Below are positions 7,619-16,135 of a stretch of 21,131 nucleotides of DNA, piece by piece. The DNA comes from a virus, in the IMG/VR virus record IMGVR_UViG_3300047457_000041, positions 1-21,131 of that record, one strand, 5' to 3'. The notes beneath the pieces are model-generated. The model made no database searches. It was not told the origin of the DNA and worked only from the letters and a program-made list of their open reading frames with translations. The first letter of the stretch is position 1. Each line of letters opens with the position of its first letter. Made by a program: the position numbers and the translations under genes.

Positions 7619-8034
7619 ACCACCACCACTCCATCAGAACGAACAAGGAACAACAAGAAGATGATTGCGTCATCCGGTGGAGTTGAGCCACTAGCAGGGA
7701 AAGAGACTTTGACGCGACCCGAAAAACCTACGCAGTCTTGAGCATTGATTTCCAACTGAGGATCGCTGTTGATCAGCGACCAAGTGGCATCGTTAATCAC
7801 CAAGGTGCAAGTGCCTGCGGCATCGATCCGATTGGTGATCGTCAAGCTGACCGGCGTGGGGGTCGGCGTGTAGTCGGCAATGTCAAAGGTCAACCCATTG
7901 CGGGTGTCTACGATGTTGCTGACTTGCCTGCGAACAATCTGCGCATCAATCGTGGCACCCACAAGAGACAGGGGCAAACCGGTGGCGCAGTTGGTAAACG
8001 CGAGATTCCAGTAAGTTTGTTGATTCCAAACCAA
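7615..8034 (-). CDS. Beta-rich protein before the fibre, start uncertain; possible fibre attachment protein
   Basis: From the TTG at 8034 this encodes 139 residues, but the frame is open back to a TAG at 8113. The upstream residues (IAVFNKNTLAQVSGFDNPIL, then AGELVWNQ) look like the real N terminus. No ATG, GTG or TTG lies upstream of 8034 within that open stretch; an ATA at 8103-8101 has AGGG seven bases before it. The sequence is rich in predicted beta strands ([29 protein letters not shown]), with a pattern reminiscent of the N-terminal domain of BppU-type baseplate proteins. That resemblance is weak. It overlaps the fibre start by four bases, which suggests that it connects the fibre to the tail tip. 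The GIY-YIG gene immediately upstream is in the same reading frame. Confidence 0.65.
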   Translation of the reverse strand: MVWNQQTYWNLAFTNCATGLPLSLVGATIDAQIVRRQVSNIVDTRNGLTFDIADYTPTPTPVSLTITNRIDAAGTCTLVINDATWSLINSDPQLEINAQDCVGFSGRVKVSFPASGSTPPDDAIIFLLFLVRSDGVVVV

Positions 8035-8112
8035 CTCACCGGCAAGGATGGGATTGTCGAACCCGCTAACTTGAGCGAGTGTATTTTTGTTGAAGACAGC
8101 TATGGCTTTACC

Positions 8113-8586
8113 CTACGCTTTCTGCACAAATGCATAGCCCGATTGAGGCTGTAAAAATTTTCCATTTGCCCATCGACCTTTGCATCGACGGTCAATTGTC
8201 GATTTATTGCATTGATGGGCCTTGGCCGCATCTTTAGGTCTTGCAAAGCGACCAAGAGGCGTGATGTACCACCCAATAAAGTTGGGCGCATCCTCGCCAA
8301 TCTTGCCAAAGTTGGGGTTGGCTTTGCCATGCATCGCATTGTTGCGATAGCCGCCGGGAGACTTGTTCCAACCAATGCATCGAACAGGACGCAACTTCTT
8401 TTCTAGATCAAAGCAATAGTCATCTGAAGCGACGACCAATGGTGTTGCAATGACCGAATCCCAAATAGACTTAAAGCGATGCTTATGCGACCGCAGCCGC
8501 TTTTGCAAGTCTTGAGCGACCCCGACATAGCCCTGCGTGAACACATCAGTGTGTTCGGCTAGTCGAAGCCAATACAAAGTGGACAT
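8113..8586 (-). CDS. GIY-YIG homing endonuclease
   Basis: The 157-residue protein has an N-terminal GIY-YIG nuclease domain: YWL (5-7) stands for GIY, GYVG (19-22) for YIG, followed by Arg30 in LQKRLRSH and Glu62 in the FDLEKKLRP motif, then GWN at 72-74. The C-terminal part (GKANPNFGKIGEDAPNF, then RFARPKDAAKAH) resembles NUMOD-type DNA-binding modules, the last with a helix-turn-helix look. It shares the DLE-x-K-x-RP...GWN block with the other GIY-YIG gene at 19086-19706, so the two are related. The RBS (AGGGGAAACAGG) directly precedes the ATG. The gene lies between the tip protein and the 139-residue protein and is in frame with the latter. Confidence 0.9.
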   Translation of the reverse strand: MSTLYWLRLAEHTDVFTQGYVGVAQDLQKRLRSHKHRFKSIWDSVIATPLVVASDDYCFDLEKKLRPVRCIGWNKSPGGYRNNAMHGKANPNFGKIGEDAPNFIGWYITPLGRFARPKDAAKAHQCNKSTIDRRCKGRWANGKFLQPQSGYAFVQKA

Positions 8587-8616
8587 CCTGTTTCCCCTAA
8601 CTCGGGTGGTGACGCT

Positions 8617-8634
8617 CCCCGCACTCTCGCGGGG
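8617..8634. other. GC-rich stem-loop upstream of the GIY-YIG gene
   Basis: CCCCGC (8617-8622) and GCGGGG (8629-8634) form a perfect 6-bp stem with a six-base loop in the 78-base gap between the tip-protein stop and the endonuclease start. No T tract follows on either strand, and the ribosome binding site is outside the stem. It may limit read-through from the tip gene or mark an RNA-processing site. The rest of the gap shows only the ribosome binding site and the decamer GTCTTGTCTT. Confidence 0.45.
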
Positions 8635-8664
8635 CTACGGGATGGTGTCTTGTCTTGCTAAATT

Positions 8665-11600
8665 TTATTTAAGTCTAGCCTCTAAGTCAGCAACTTTTTG
8701 CGACAACTCTTGCACTGCTTTGATCAGCGGGGCAATGAATTCGCTATAGCGCAAACCCTGAGTGCTGTCGGGATCGTCCTTGTCTGCCAACACCCACCCT
8801 GCAAAGCTATCCACGCCAAGCTGATCTAGGGTTGTCTTAACTTGTTGGGCACTCAAGCCGTGGAAGGTACGCACCCCTTCCCGAGCCGGTTGGATTTCCC
8901 GTTCGCCCGTCAGGTTGCCCTCATCGTCAAAGACGTTTTCCTTGACCGCAGCCTGCGCCACCTTCCACTTATATTGGATGGTTTGCAGCTTGTTGATGAA
9001 GTTAAGCCCGAGAGGGTTGTCACCAAGGATGTTTTTTTCCCGTTCGTCCGAGGTGTTAACCGATCCGCTGACCGCGTACACATCCACGAATCGGAAGGAT
9101 GCCGCGCCCAAGGTCATTGAGTTGTCTACCTCGGGGCGAAGGAAAACATCCTCCACCCGAGCGCGTGCCGTTGCCTTGGTGCCAAGCAGGACAGCCTTAG
9201 GATTGCCCGATCCTGATGCGCCTGAGATTACATAAAGCGCATCGTTGCCATCTGTGTAGATGTAAGCGCCAAGACCGCCGCCCGAAGTTCTCCATCGAAC
9301 TTCACCGGATTGCGGGAGTTGGATGCCGCTTGCATATAAACCTTGTGTGCCAACTGTTGCACTAAAAAAACCACCGTATCCCGTGCTGCCTGATCCGCTT
9401 CCTATAACACCCGAACCGCCCGCACTAGTGCCATACACGCCACCGCTTGAAGAGCTTGTCGATGTGTTGCGCCCCCAAATTGCATAAGGAGCGCCATCTG
9501 ATGCGCCATTGTTATTCGTCGTGCCGTAGAAACAAGAATTGCCGCCGGTGTTGTTAGCGACAATTGTTGAATAAAGCAGCGGATAGAGACCGCCAATTGG
9601 CGAGGTGGTAGAAGTTGTCCCGGCAAAGTTTGCGCTGCCTCCAATGTTGATGTTGGAAGCGCCGGTCAAACTAAGGGCAGACCCATCCCAAAGCAATGAT
9701 GCGGTAGGTGATCCAATGCTGAACTTATATGCGCCACCGCTGTAACCAAGGAAAAATCCTGTGCCGGTGTTGTAGTCGGTTTGCCCACCTTGAATGTTGC
9801 CGGTGCTGCTGACCGTCAGGGTGTTCTGAATAGTCAGCGCACCCGTGTTGACCGTGATGGCCGACAGCGTGCCAACCTTTAGGCTTGAGATGTACGGTGT
9901 CGTCCAAACCGTATTGCCTGTAGTCGGGTCATAGATGCCATCCGACTGATAAAGCGAGTCAGTGCTAGACGGGTTCGGGTCACTTGCGCCCCACGTTGCC
10001 GCAAATCCCCAAACAGACAATGACTGCCCGCTAGATGGGAATGAGCTTGAGCCGGTGGTGGTGATGTTCCCCGAAACCGGAGAAGGGTTGTTGGGCACAC
10101 GCGCAAAACAGATGCGTGACGATGCACCCGCAGTCCCCGATCCCGTTGGGCCGGTGGTGCCGGTCGGCCCTGTCACCCCCGCGTATCCCGCCGAAAGAAT
10201 GCTTGCGGTTGTCCAATTGATCGTGCTAGTCGCGTCCGCATCAGTGGCAAGCAAATTGACAGATGCCGCCCAAAGCGTAAAGCCTGCGCTTGGTGCTGCC
10301 GTAATGGAAGTTGACCACCCCGCAGGAACAGGGCTAATGTTGCCGGTTGACCATGTATAGGTCGAGGTGCCTGTCGGGCCTGCCGGAATCGTGATTGCCC
10401 ATTGATAAATGACAGCACGCCCGGTCTTATTGCCTGTGGTGCCGGTTGCACCTGTGCTTCCGGTTGCGCCGGTAGTTCCGGTCGGCCCACTGCTTCCGGT
10501 AGGACCGCCGGTACCCGTAGGTCCGGTCGGGCCGATGGTGCCAGTAGGATTCCAAACAAACGCAGAAGATACAGACGAAAGCTGCGAAGTTGCTACGTCG
10601 TTTGCAACCTTGAACGCAAAGTAATAAGTGGTGGAAGGCAGGGAGATGTTTGCGAACTTGAATGCAAGAGATGGCGCAAACGCCTGTGAGTTGGCCGAAT
10701 ACTCTGTGCCCCAAACCTTCCAATCAGACACAGAAGGCGTCGCGGAAGTTGTGTAAAAAAGCGTGATGCTTGTGACCCGTCCCGTCGACGGAAGATTGCA
10801 AGTGACGCTAAACGACGGGACAGTTGCGGTTGGGTTTAGGTCGCCAACCGTAGGGGCAGACAGCGCAGAGAAAAAGAAAGCTGAATTTAGCCCGCTGTTA
10901 GGCGAAGGCGAGAATTGCGTGATGTTCTGATCATCGTAGACGGCAGCGTTGTACTCGGTACATTCAATCTGTGCGCCAAGGTTGCCGTCAGGCAGGGTTG
11001 TTTCGCTGACCTTGATAGCGCGGAACAGCTTGTTCGTCCAACCGTAATCACTGTTTGTGATGCTGATGACATCACCCGCGTCCACCTGAATGCCGGGGTA
11101 TGCGGTCGAGAACGTGACAATTAAATCCTCACGCGCCTGCTCAAGCATCCGATTGGCGATGTACTGCGCCTGCACCGAGTCGTTGATCAGGTCGAACGTC
11201 ACCGTGGCTTTGTTGGCCGGTTCGTTCGCATACATCAGGATACTTGGCGTTTCCAAGAAAATCAGGTTGGGCTGATCCTTATTGCCCTTCCACGGGAATG
11301 TGGCCTCAACTTGGTTGATGCTCTGCGTAATGTCGGAGATGCTTACCCGAAGCTCACCGATGATGTTGGAATCATCAAACGAGAAGGATGACGACTCTGC
11401 TTTGTTGATCACCGGCATCCACTGACCCGTGGTTTCTTGGTACGCAAGCCAAGAGTCGCAAGCCGTGAGAATGCGGTCGATGTTACTTAGGACGTTTTCG
11501 CCCGTGTTTAGCACACCGTTGATCCGATACCGAGCTTGAGTAGTAGACCCGCCCGTGTAGGGGATGTATGTGATCAGTTGATCAGAGTAGGTGTTTAGCG

Positions 11601-12372
11601 CCGCGCAAGCCGTGGTGTTGATGTTGCCGATGGGAACCGCGCATCCATATACATCCGACTTTAGATAGTCCTCAAGCACATCACCGGGGCGTGCCGCGCC
11701 TGCGCTCTTGAGGTAGTGCGAAACCTTGAAGGTCAGGGGCTGAAGACCCGTCGTGCCCGCTTCGCTGTTGTAGGTGAGCTTGACGATGGCAAATGCCAAG
11801 CCGTTCATCTGCCGACCCGATGCAGGCCAACGCAGACTAGGCGTGATGTCTGAACCGCCCATCACCACACTCGGGGCAGAGCCGGTTACGTTGACAATCG
11901 TGCCCGCTGCGTTGGAGGTGTAGAGGTTGATGTAGAGGTTGCCCGAAATCTTTGTGTCTACATTGCCCGCGCCATCGGTCAGGGATACGACTTTGGTGGG
12001 GTCGGTGCCGTCAAAAGTAACAAGTCGGTCACCGTAGTAAAACTGCGTGCGGTCATAGGTTAACTGACCATCGGGTGAGATGTTGCTGATCGCTAAGACG
12101 TAGTACATCGTCTTGTTGTCGGTGGACAGCACCGCATCAACGAACGTGCCGCCTAGCCAAGCATCGCCATAGACAACCGGAATCGGGTTGTTTGCGCTTG
12201 GGGGGATTTGCTGCCTTGAGCCGGGATCGACTTGGTTGGGTGCCCTGTTTGACCCAAATGTGCGGGTGACGACGTAGGACAGCGCGTAGTTGGCTGCAAA
12301 CGCGACGGCGGCATACGCAAATGTCCCTGCCGTTAGGCCAAAGACCGCGCTTGCAATCATTGTTCCGACCAT
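8665..12372 (-). CDS. J-like tail tip protein with collagen-like segments and S74 chaperone
   Basis: The 1235-residue protein combines the conserved central tip (lambda J role) with a fibre. The N terminus has an Ala/Gly-rich hydrophobic stretch (TAGTFAYAAVAFAANYAL), then PIPVVYGDAWLGG, the typical start of J-type proteins. A hub-like middle (to about 490) is followed by an FN3-like domain (about 500-605), a collagen-like stretch (609-647), a beta domain, a second short collagen stretch (from 732), a long beta-rich shaft, and an S74 chaperone. Ser1108 in NTSDEREKNIL is the expected self-cleavage residue, which would release about 128 residues ending in KAVQELSQKVADLEARLK. It probably contacts the receptor and triggers DNA release. 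The RBS AAGGAAT lies at the end of the GNAT gene. Confidence 0.88.
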   Translation of the reverse strand: MVGTMIASAVFGLTAGTFAYAAVAFAANYALSYVVTRTFGSNRAPNQVDPGSRQQIPPSANNPIPVVYGDAWLGGTFVDAVLSTDNKTMYYVLAISNISPDGQLTYDRTQFYYGDRLVTFDGTDPTKVVSLTDGAGNVDTKISGNLYINLYTSNAAGTIVNVTGSAPSVVMGGSDITPSLRWPASGRQMNGLAFAIVKLTYNSEAGTTGLQPLTFKVSHYLKSAGAARPGDVLEDYLKSDVYGCAVPIGNINTTACAALNTYSDQLITYIPYTGGSTTQARYRINGVLNTGENVLSNIDRILTACDSWLAYQETTGQWMPVINKAESSSFSFDDSNIIGELRVSISDITQSINQVEATFPWKGNKDQPNLIFLETPSILMYANEPANKATVTFDLINDSVQAQYIANRMLEQAREDLIVTFSTAYPGIQVDAGDVISITNSDYGWTNKLFRAIKVSETTLPDGNLGAQIECTEYNAAVYDDQNITQFSPSPNSGLNSAFFFSALSAPTVGDLNPTATVPSFSVTCNLPSTGRVTSITLFYTTSATPSVSDWKVWGTEYSANSQAFAPSLAFKFANISLPSTTYYFAFKVANDVATSQLSSVSSAFVWNPTGTIGPTGPTGTGGPTGSSGPTGTTGATGSTGATGTTGNKTGRAVIYQWAITIPAGPTGTSTYTWSTGNISPVPAGWSTSITAAPSAGFTLWAASVNLLATDADATSTINWTTASILSAGYAGVTGPTGTTGPTGSGTAGASSRICFARVPNNPSPVSGNITTTGSSSFPSSGQSLSVWGFAATWGASDPNPSSTDSLYQSDGIYDPTTGNTVWTTPYISSLKVGTLSAITVNTGALTIQNTLTVSSTGNIQGGQTDYNTGTGFFLGYSGGAYKFSIGSPTASLLWDGSALSLTGASNINIGGSANFAGTTSTTSPIGGLYPLLYSTIVANNTGGNSCFYGTTNNNGASDGAPYAIWGRNTSTSSSSGGVYGTSAGGSGVIGSGSGSTGYGGFFSATVGTQGLYASGIQLPQSGEVRWRTSGGGLGAYIYTDGNDALYVISGASGSGNPKAVLLGTKATARARVEDVFLRPEVDNSMTLGAASFRFVDVYAVSGSVNTSDEREKNILGDNPLGLNFINKLQTIQYKWKVAQAAVKENVFDDEGNLTGEREIQPAREGVRTFHGLSAQQVKTTLDQLGVDSFAGWVLADKDDPDSTQGLRYSEFIAPLIKAVQELSQKVADLEARLK
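10432..10548 (-). repeat. Short collagen-like region in the tip protein
   Basis: Residues 609-647 of the tip protein are Gly-X-Y triplets beginning near GTIGPTGPTG, dominated by Gly-Pro-Thr, Gly-Ala-Thr and Gly-Ser-Thr. A second, shorter stretch starts at residue 732 (GVTGPTGTTGPTG, about 10137-10179). They resemble the collagen segments of the separate fibre. Confidence 0.85.
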
Positions 12373-12375
12373 TTT

Positions 12376-12822
12376 TTATTCCTTGCAGTACGTCGAGTCG
12401 ATCTTCTTAAAGCCTCGGCTTTCAAGATCAATCTTAGGGCTTTGAGGCATCAGCGAAATGATGGCAACCTCCGCCCGTTCCTGATCAATCAATTCTTGTG
12501 CTTTCTTGTTGTAGGCCAAAAACAATTTGCCGCCAATCGTTGTGTTCCTATGCTCAGGCGCGACCCACCAAGCTAGTTCCCTGACTTCGTTAACCTCGGG
12601 GCACCACACATTCGGAACCACGATCCCCGCTGCCATCCCGCGATATTCGTTGTCCACCAAGACAAAGCCGCGACCGATGATGAGCGAGGAAAGCAGGCCG
12701 CGTATGTGTTGCTCGTCGTGTAGTCTCTTGTCTCTTAGCTTGATGATCGGGGACTCTGCCGCATATTGCCGCATCATCTCGACGCAGGCATCTATGTCGA
12801 ACTTGTTTGCTTCCCTGATCAT
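12376..12822 (-). CDS. GNAT family N-acetyltransferase
   Basis: The 148-residue protein has the GNAT layout: MIREANKFDIDACVEMMRQY as strand 1 and helix 1, a central beta sheet (GFVLVDNEYRGMAAGIVV), then ELAWWVAPEHRNTTIGGKLF, which matches the acetyl-CoA pyrophosphate-binding loop (R-x-x-x-x-G-G/A). A long helix and a C-terminal strand with SRGFKKIDSTY follow. It would transfer an acetyl group from acetyl-CoA to an amine, but the substrate is unknown. It overlaps the preceding tail gene by four bases, and its end carries the RBS of the tip gene, so it is made together with tail proteins. In lambda this interval holds K (NlpC/P60 and JAB) and I, which are absent here. Confidence 0.85.
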   Translation of the reverse strand: MIREANKFDIDACVEMMRQYAAESPIIKLRDKRLHDEQHIRGLLSSLIIGRGFVLVDNEYRGMAAGIVVPNVWCPEVNEVRELAWWVAPEHRNTTIGGKLFLAYNKKAQELIDQERAEVAIISLMPQSPKIDLESRGFKKIDSTYCKE

Positions 12823-13502
12823 TGCCCGATGGTGTCTTCGTACTCAATCCTTGGAACCGTCGTGCCGCCGTTGCCGCCGTTGATGCCGCCCGGACTCGCC
12901 ACGCCGCCACCCGATGCGGGCTTGCCAAAGTCAAAGTAGGTGCTAGAAATCGCGTCAACACGATCCATTGATGTGTCGCCTGCGTAACGATCCTGCCAAA
13001 CTGTTTTGTTGGTCTTGGACGATGCCACATAGGTTTCTAGCACCCGCTTCATGGAGGTGCAGGAAATCGAGCAAGTGGCAATCCTGCTGCGTACCTCGTC
13101 GTTCCAATCCTCGGTGATTGAGACATTGGTAACGATGCCTTGGTAGCGTTTAAAGAACTGCTGCGTTGGCGTAGTGATGATCTGATTGTCAGAGTCAAGG
13201 AAGCCGCGCCAAATTTCGACCGTGCTTCCTTTGATGTCTGCGCTTAGGATTAGCGCGACGTTGGCCGGGTTGATGCCCGTGAGCGACACCATCATATCGG
13301 TCGAGGTTGATTTGATATTGCGCTCGACCTGACCGATCCCGAGCAGCGACCCCATCCCCGAGAACGTGATTCCGCTGACGGTGACAGGTGCAGCCGCATT
13401 GCAGAATGTGTAGGTCGTTGGCGAGGTCTTGCCCACCACCATCCTGACAAACTCAGCGTGTCGAATGTTTGCGCTGTTCAGCGCGTTCATCGTGGTGCTC
13501 AT
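12819..13502 (-). CDS. Tail tip/hub protein (lambda L position)
   Basis: The 227-residue protein starts STTMNALNSANIRHAEFVRM and contains VTVSGITFSGMGSLLGIGQVERN, then MMVSLTGINPANVALILSADIKG and YQGIVTNVSITEDW. These strands (target-like S-L-T-G, then G-x-x-V-E-I-W-R-G, then a second strand set) are typical of tail-hub-type proteins that follow the tape measure in siphoviruses, including families such as DUF2163 or DUF1833. I cannot choose between them. The C-terminal 30 residues are Gly-rich and flexible. The start overlaps the previous gene (ATGA), and the GNAT gene overlaps its stop in the same way. Confidence 0.65.
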   Translation of the reverse strand: MSTTMNALNSANIRHAEFVRMVVGKTSPTTYTFCNAAAPVTVSGITFSGMGSLLGIGQVERNIKSTSTDMMVSLTGINPANVALILSADIKGSTVEIWRGFLDSDNQIITTPTQQFFKRYQGIVTNVSITEDWNDEVRSRIATCSISCTSMKRVLETYVASSKTNKTVWQDRYAGDTSMDRVDAISSTYFDFGKPASGGGVASPGGINGGNGGTTVPRIEYEDTIGQ

Positions 13503-14149
13503 GGCGCGACGTTCTCCCGGAACACAAAAGGTTGATCCCAGTTCACAAACGCGCCATTAGTCATCGGCGTGAGCGAGTAGGTCGGGCAGACTTCCGCATA
13601 GACCGGGAAGTAGACCGCAGACCCGACTGCCGTGAGCGTACCCGTGCTAGGCGTGCCGATAACGGGGCGGTGCAGATTGACGTTAACGGTTGAGCCACCA
13701 CCGCGTAAGACCTGTTGCGTAACCTTATAGACATAGCTGCCGAGTTGCAAGAAATCGCCTGCCGCAAAGACAACCGTGCCCGCGCCGACCGCAGGCAGAT
13801 TGCCTACGCTGATGGTCTGCGAGTTTGCCGGGGGAACCGAAGCAAGTGTCAGAGCCGCAGCCTGCCCCGCGCTGAGCCCACCCTTGTACTCGGTAAACCA
13901 CGAAAGCGTGGTGCCGCTGAACGTGATGTTTGCCGCCGTCTGCCGGTCGAGGTTGTCGATGGTCTGAATCACATCCCGCACCTGTGGGTAGTACAGGTAG
14001 TTGTGCGGGACGATGGTGAAGACCCAAGGAACGGAAGTAAGGTACTGCGCCGTCCTGATCTGCCCACCCCGCGTGACTTGCTGACCGACCGTGCGCCGGT
14101 TGTTCACAGTCATCGACTGCTGAATGTCAACGATGGTCTGAAACGACAT
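13499..14149 (-). CDS. Minor tail protein after the tape measure (distal tail, lambda M position)
   Basis: The 216-residue beta-rich protein starts MSFQTIVDIQQSMTVNNRRT and includes YLTSVPWVFTIVPHNYLYYP, then LSWFTEYKGG and a Gly/Ala-rich middle, ending in a strand set with PVYAEVCPTYSL. Its place directly after the tape measure is where lambda M or a Dit-like distal tail protein is found, and the N-terminal half with PWVFTIVP would suit a tube-ending belt fold. The family assignment is from position, not from a recognised signature. The ATG abuts the tape-measure stop (TAAATG), so translation is probably coupled. Confidence 0.65.
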   Translation of the reverse strand: MSFQTIVDIQQSMTVNNRRTVGQQVTRGGQIRTAQYLTSVPWVFTIVPHNYLYYPQVRDVIQTIDNLDRQTAANITFSGTTLSWFTEYKGGLSAGQAAALTLASVPPANSQTISVGNLPAVGAGTVVFAAGDFLQLGSYVYKVTQQVLRGGGSTVNVNLHRPVIGTPSTGTLTAVGSAVYFPVYAEVCPTYSLTPMTNGAFVNWDQPFVFRENVAP

Positions 14150-16135
14150 TTACATTCTCCCCGGCGTGACAGCCAAGCCTTTTTGCGCGTACTGATTCGC
14201 CGCCCAAATTGCCTTAGAACTACCAAGTAGCCTTTGCTCAAACGACTTCACATCAATTGCTTGAATGTTGTAGTTCGTAATGTTGGTTGACGCACCCGCG
14301 CTTTGCAGATTGTGATTCGGAATGATGGTGCCACTCATGCGCGGCACGAACAGTTCAGGCCCACGCTCACCCACGAGGTAAGCAGAGTTGCCCGTAACCG
14401 TGCCGCCCATTGCCCGCGTGGGGAGGTTAAAGCCGAAGACGCTTGCCAACAGCTTCATGGCCGAAGCCTTCAGTTGAATGGCAATCATGTCAAGGATGAT
14501 GCTGCGAGCAAACTCTTTGAAGTTCAGCTTGCCGGTACGCACGAAGTCATCAAGCGCACGAGTCATGTTGCCCATCAACGAGCCAAAAATCATCGCGCCG
14601 GTTTCCATGTCTTTCGGGAAGTTCTTGAAGAAGTCTCCCGCAGCTTTCTTGACGCCCTCAAACACGCCCAAGTCCTTGTCTGCCCTCTCAGCTTCCTCTC
14701 GGATGATGACAAGCAATTTGTAGCGTCGCTCATAGAGATCATTCAGCCGCTTTTCAGCATCTTCACGATCCTTGGGAGCAAGAGAGGCTTCGTTCAGTTT
14801 TCTTTGTTCTTCTGCAAGTTCAGCGGCCAACTTGATTCTTGAGCGCAGGAATTCGTAGTTGTAATCCTGCATCTCGCTGCGCCGCAATTCAAGGTCGGCT
14901 AGTCTTTCTTCGGTAGCTAGTGCGCGACTCTGAGCCTCGTCGTACTCCTTAATTGCCTGCACATAATTTATGTATGCGACAGTCGCATCGTCTATGTCTT
15001 TCTGTTCTTCCATCCGAGCGCGATGTGCCTTTGCAGCCATCTCGCCGCGTCGCTTGATTTCTCTTTCTTCTTCTCGCTTGCGCTTTTCTTCTTCAGGATT
15101 AACACCTTCCTTCACATCCCGAATCTTTGGGCCGGAAGGCCCGGTAACCAAGGGAGGATTGATGAACCCGCGACCGGCACCGGCTTGCGAACTGCCCGAT
15201 TGCATATTCTTGAGTTCGCCATTCATCGCCGCAAGGATCGGTTGCCACTTGGCAAGCTGATCTTGCGCTTCCTTCATCCTCTCCCGATAGGTGCCCTTCC
15301 AAAACGCCGACACGTTCGGGTCTTGAAGCAGCTTTTCCATTGCGGCAATTTCGTCTTTTGCCGCCGTGATTTGAATCTCGGCAAAGTCTTTCTTGAGCGT
15401 GCCGAAAAAGCCTTGGATAAGCGTGCCTGACTTGGCGTGTCCACTCATCTTGTCCAATGCTTCGTTGATTTTGCGAAGCGCAGGCTCTAGGAAATCAACG
15501 AAGTTAAGCGTCAGATTGCGACTTGCCTGACCGAGCTTGTCATAGAAGTCGGCAAGCAACTTGATAGCATTGGCTTGTTTCTCTGTAACATCGTTGGCCT
15601 TGTTGATGCCTTCGGCAACGCCCGCGATGTCTACGCCCTTTGCCGCCTTGCCGAGTAACTCCATCGCTTTTGCGGAGCGAGTCAGCGGGTCTTCAATCTC
15701 GGCAAGTCCTTGGATGGTTCGCAGGAAAAGCTGCTGACTCGTCAGGGATTCAAGGTCTTTGAGCGAAACGCCAATCTTGGCAAAGTTGCGTTGCGCCTCA
15801 AACGATCCCTCTGCGGCCTTGTCCACATAGTTAGTGAACGAGGCAAACATCTTGCCTGCGTCTTCAGCTTTGCCGCCTGAGTTGGCTAGGGCATTCTGTA
15901 GCTTGATGACGGTATCAATGGCCACATCGTTTGCCGCTGCCACGTCAGCGATTTCATCGGCAAACAACATTGCCTTGGTGGTCATGGCAGCAAATGCCGC
16001 CGTCGCCACCGTTGCCATGCCTTTTGCCTTGCCGACAAACTCTTCCATCTTCTTGCCCGATTGAGCAAGACCTTGGTTGAATTCGGCAGTGTTCAGCCCG
16101 AGCAATACGCCCAAGCGTGCAATCATGTTAGCCAC
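14150..16135 (-). CDS. Tail tape measure protein (lambda H type)
   Basis: The 661-residue protein begins MANMIARLGVLLGLNTAEFNQGL, a standard start for tape-measure proteins of this class, followed by Ala-rich helices. The centre is helical, with a highly charged coiled-coil stretch (EEEKRKREEEREIKRRGEM onward, about 350-490). The C terminus has the lambda H-type domain (TGKLNFKEFARSIILDMIAI, then a GERGPELFVP motif). It sets tail length and later passes into the cell. Using the usual rule of about 0.15 nm per residue, the tail would be near 100 nm. The start overlaps the T reading frame by eight bases, placing it right after the chaperones. Confidence 0.95.
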   Translation of the reverse strand: MANMIARLGVLLGLNTAEFNQGLAQSGKKMEEFVGKAKGMATVATAAFAAMTTKAMLFADEIADVAAANDVAIDTVIKLQNALANSGGKAEDAGKMFASFTNYVDKAAEGSFEAQRNFAKIGVSLKDLESLTSQQLFLRTIQGLAEIEDPLTRSAKAMELLGKAAKGVDIAGVAEGINKANDVTEKQANAIKLLADFYDKLGQASRNLTLNFVDFLEPALRKINEALDKMSGHAKSGTLIQGFFGTLKKDFAEIQITAAKDEIAAMEKLLQDPNVSAFWKGTYRERMKEAQDQLAKWQPILAAMNGELKNMQSGSSQAGAGRGFINPPLVTGPSGPKIRDVKEGVNPEEEKRKREEEREIKRRGEMAAKAHRARMEEQKDIDDATVAYINYVQAIKEYDEAQSRALATEERLADLELRRSEMQDYNYEFLRSRIKLAAELAEEQRKLNEASLAPKDREDAEKRLNDLYERRYKLLVIIREEAERADKDLGVFEGVKKAAGDFFKNFPKDMETGAMIFGSLMGNMTRALDDFVRTGKLNFKEFARSIILDMIAIQLKASAMKLLASVFGFNLPTRAMGGTVTGNSAYLVGERGPELFVPRMSGTIIPNHNLQSAGASTNITNYNIQAIDVKSFEQRLLGSSKAIWAANQYAQKGLAVTPGRM

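Noticed and set aside
8113-8586. Intein or group I intron carrying the GIY-YIG gene
   Set aside because: The protein ends at a TAG with no His-Asn splice end and no self-splicing blocks, and I cannot see intron core pairing elements in the short flanks.
13725-14230. Overlapping frames on both strands in the distal tail gene
   Set aside because: They lack motifs and ribosome binding sites and lie wholly within a well-supported tail gene chain.
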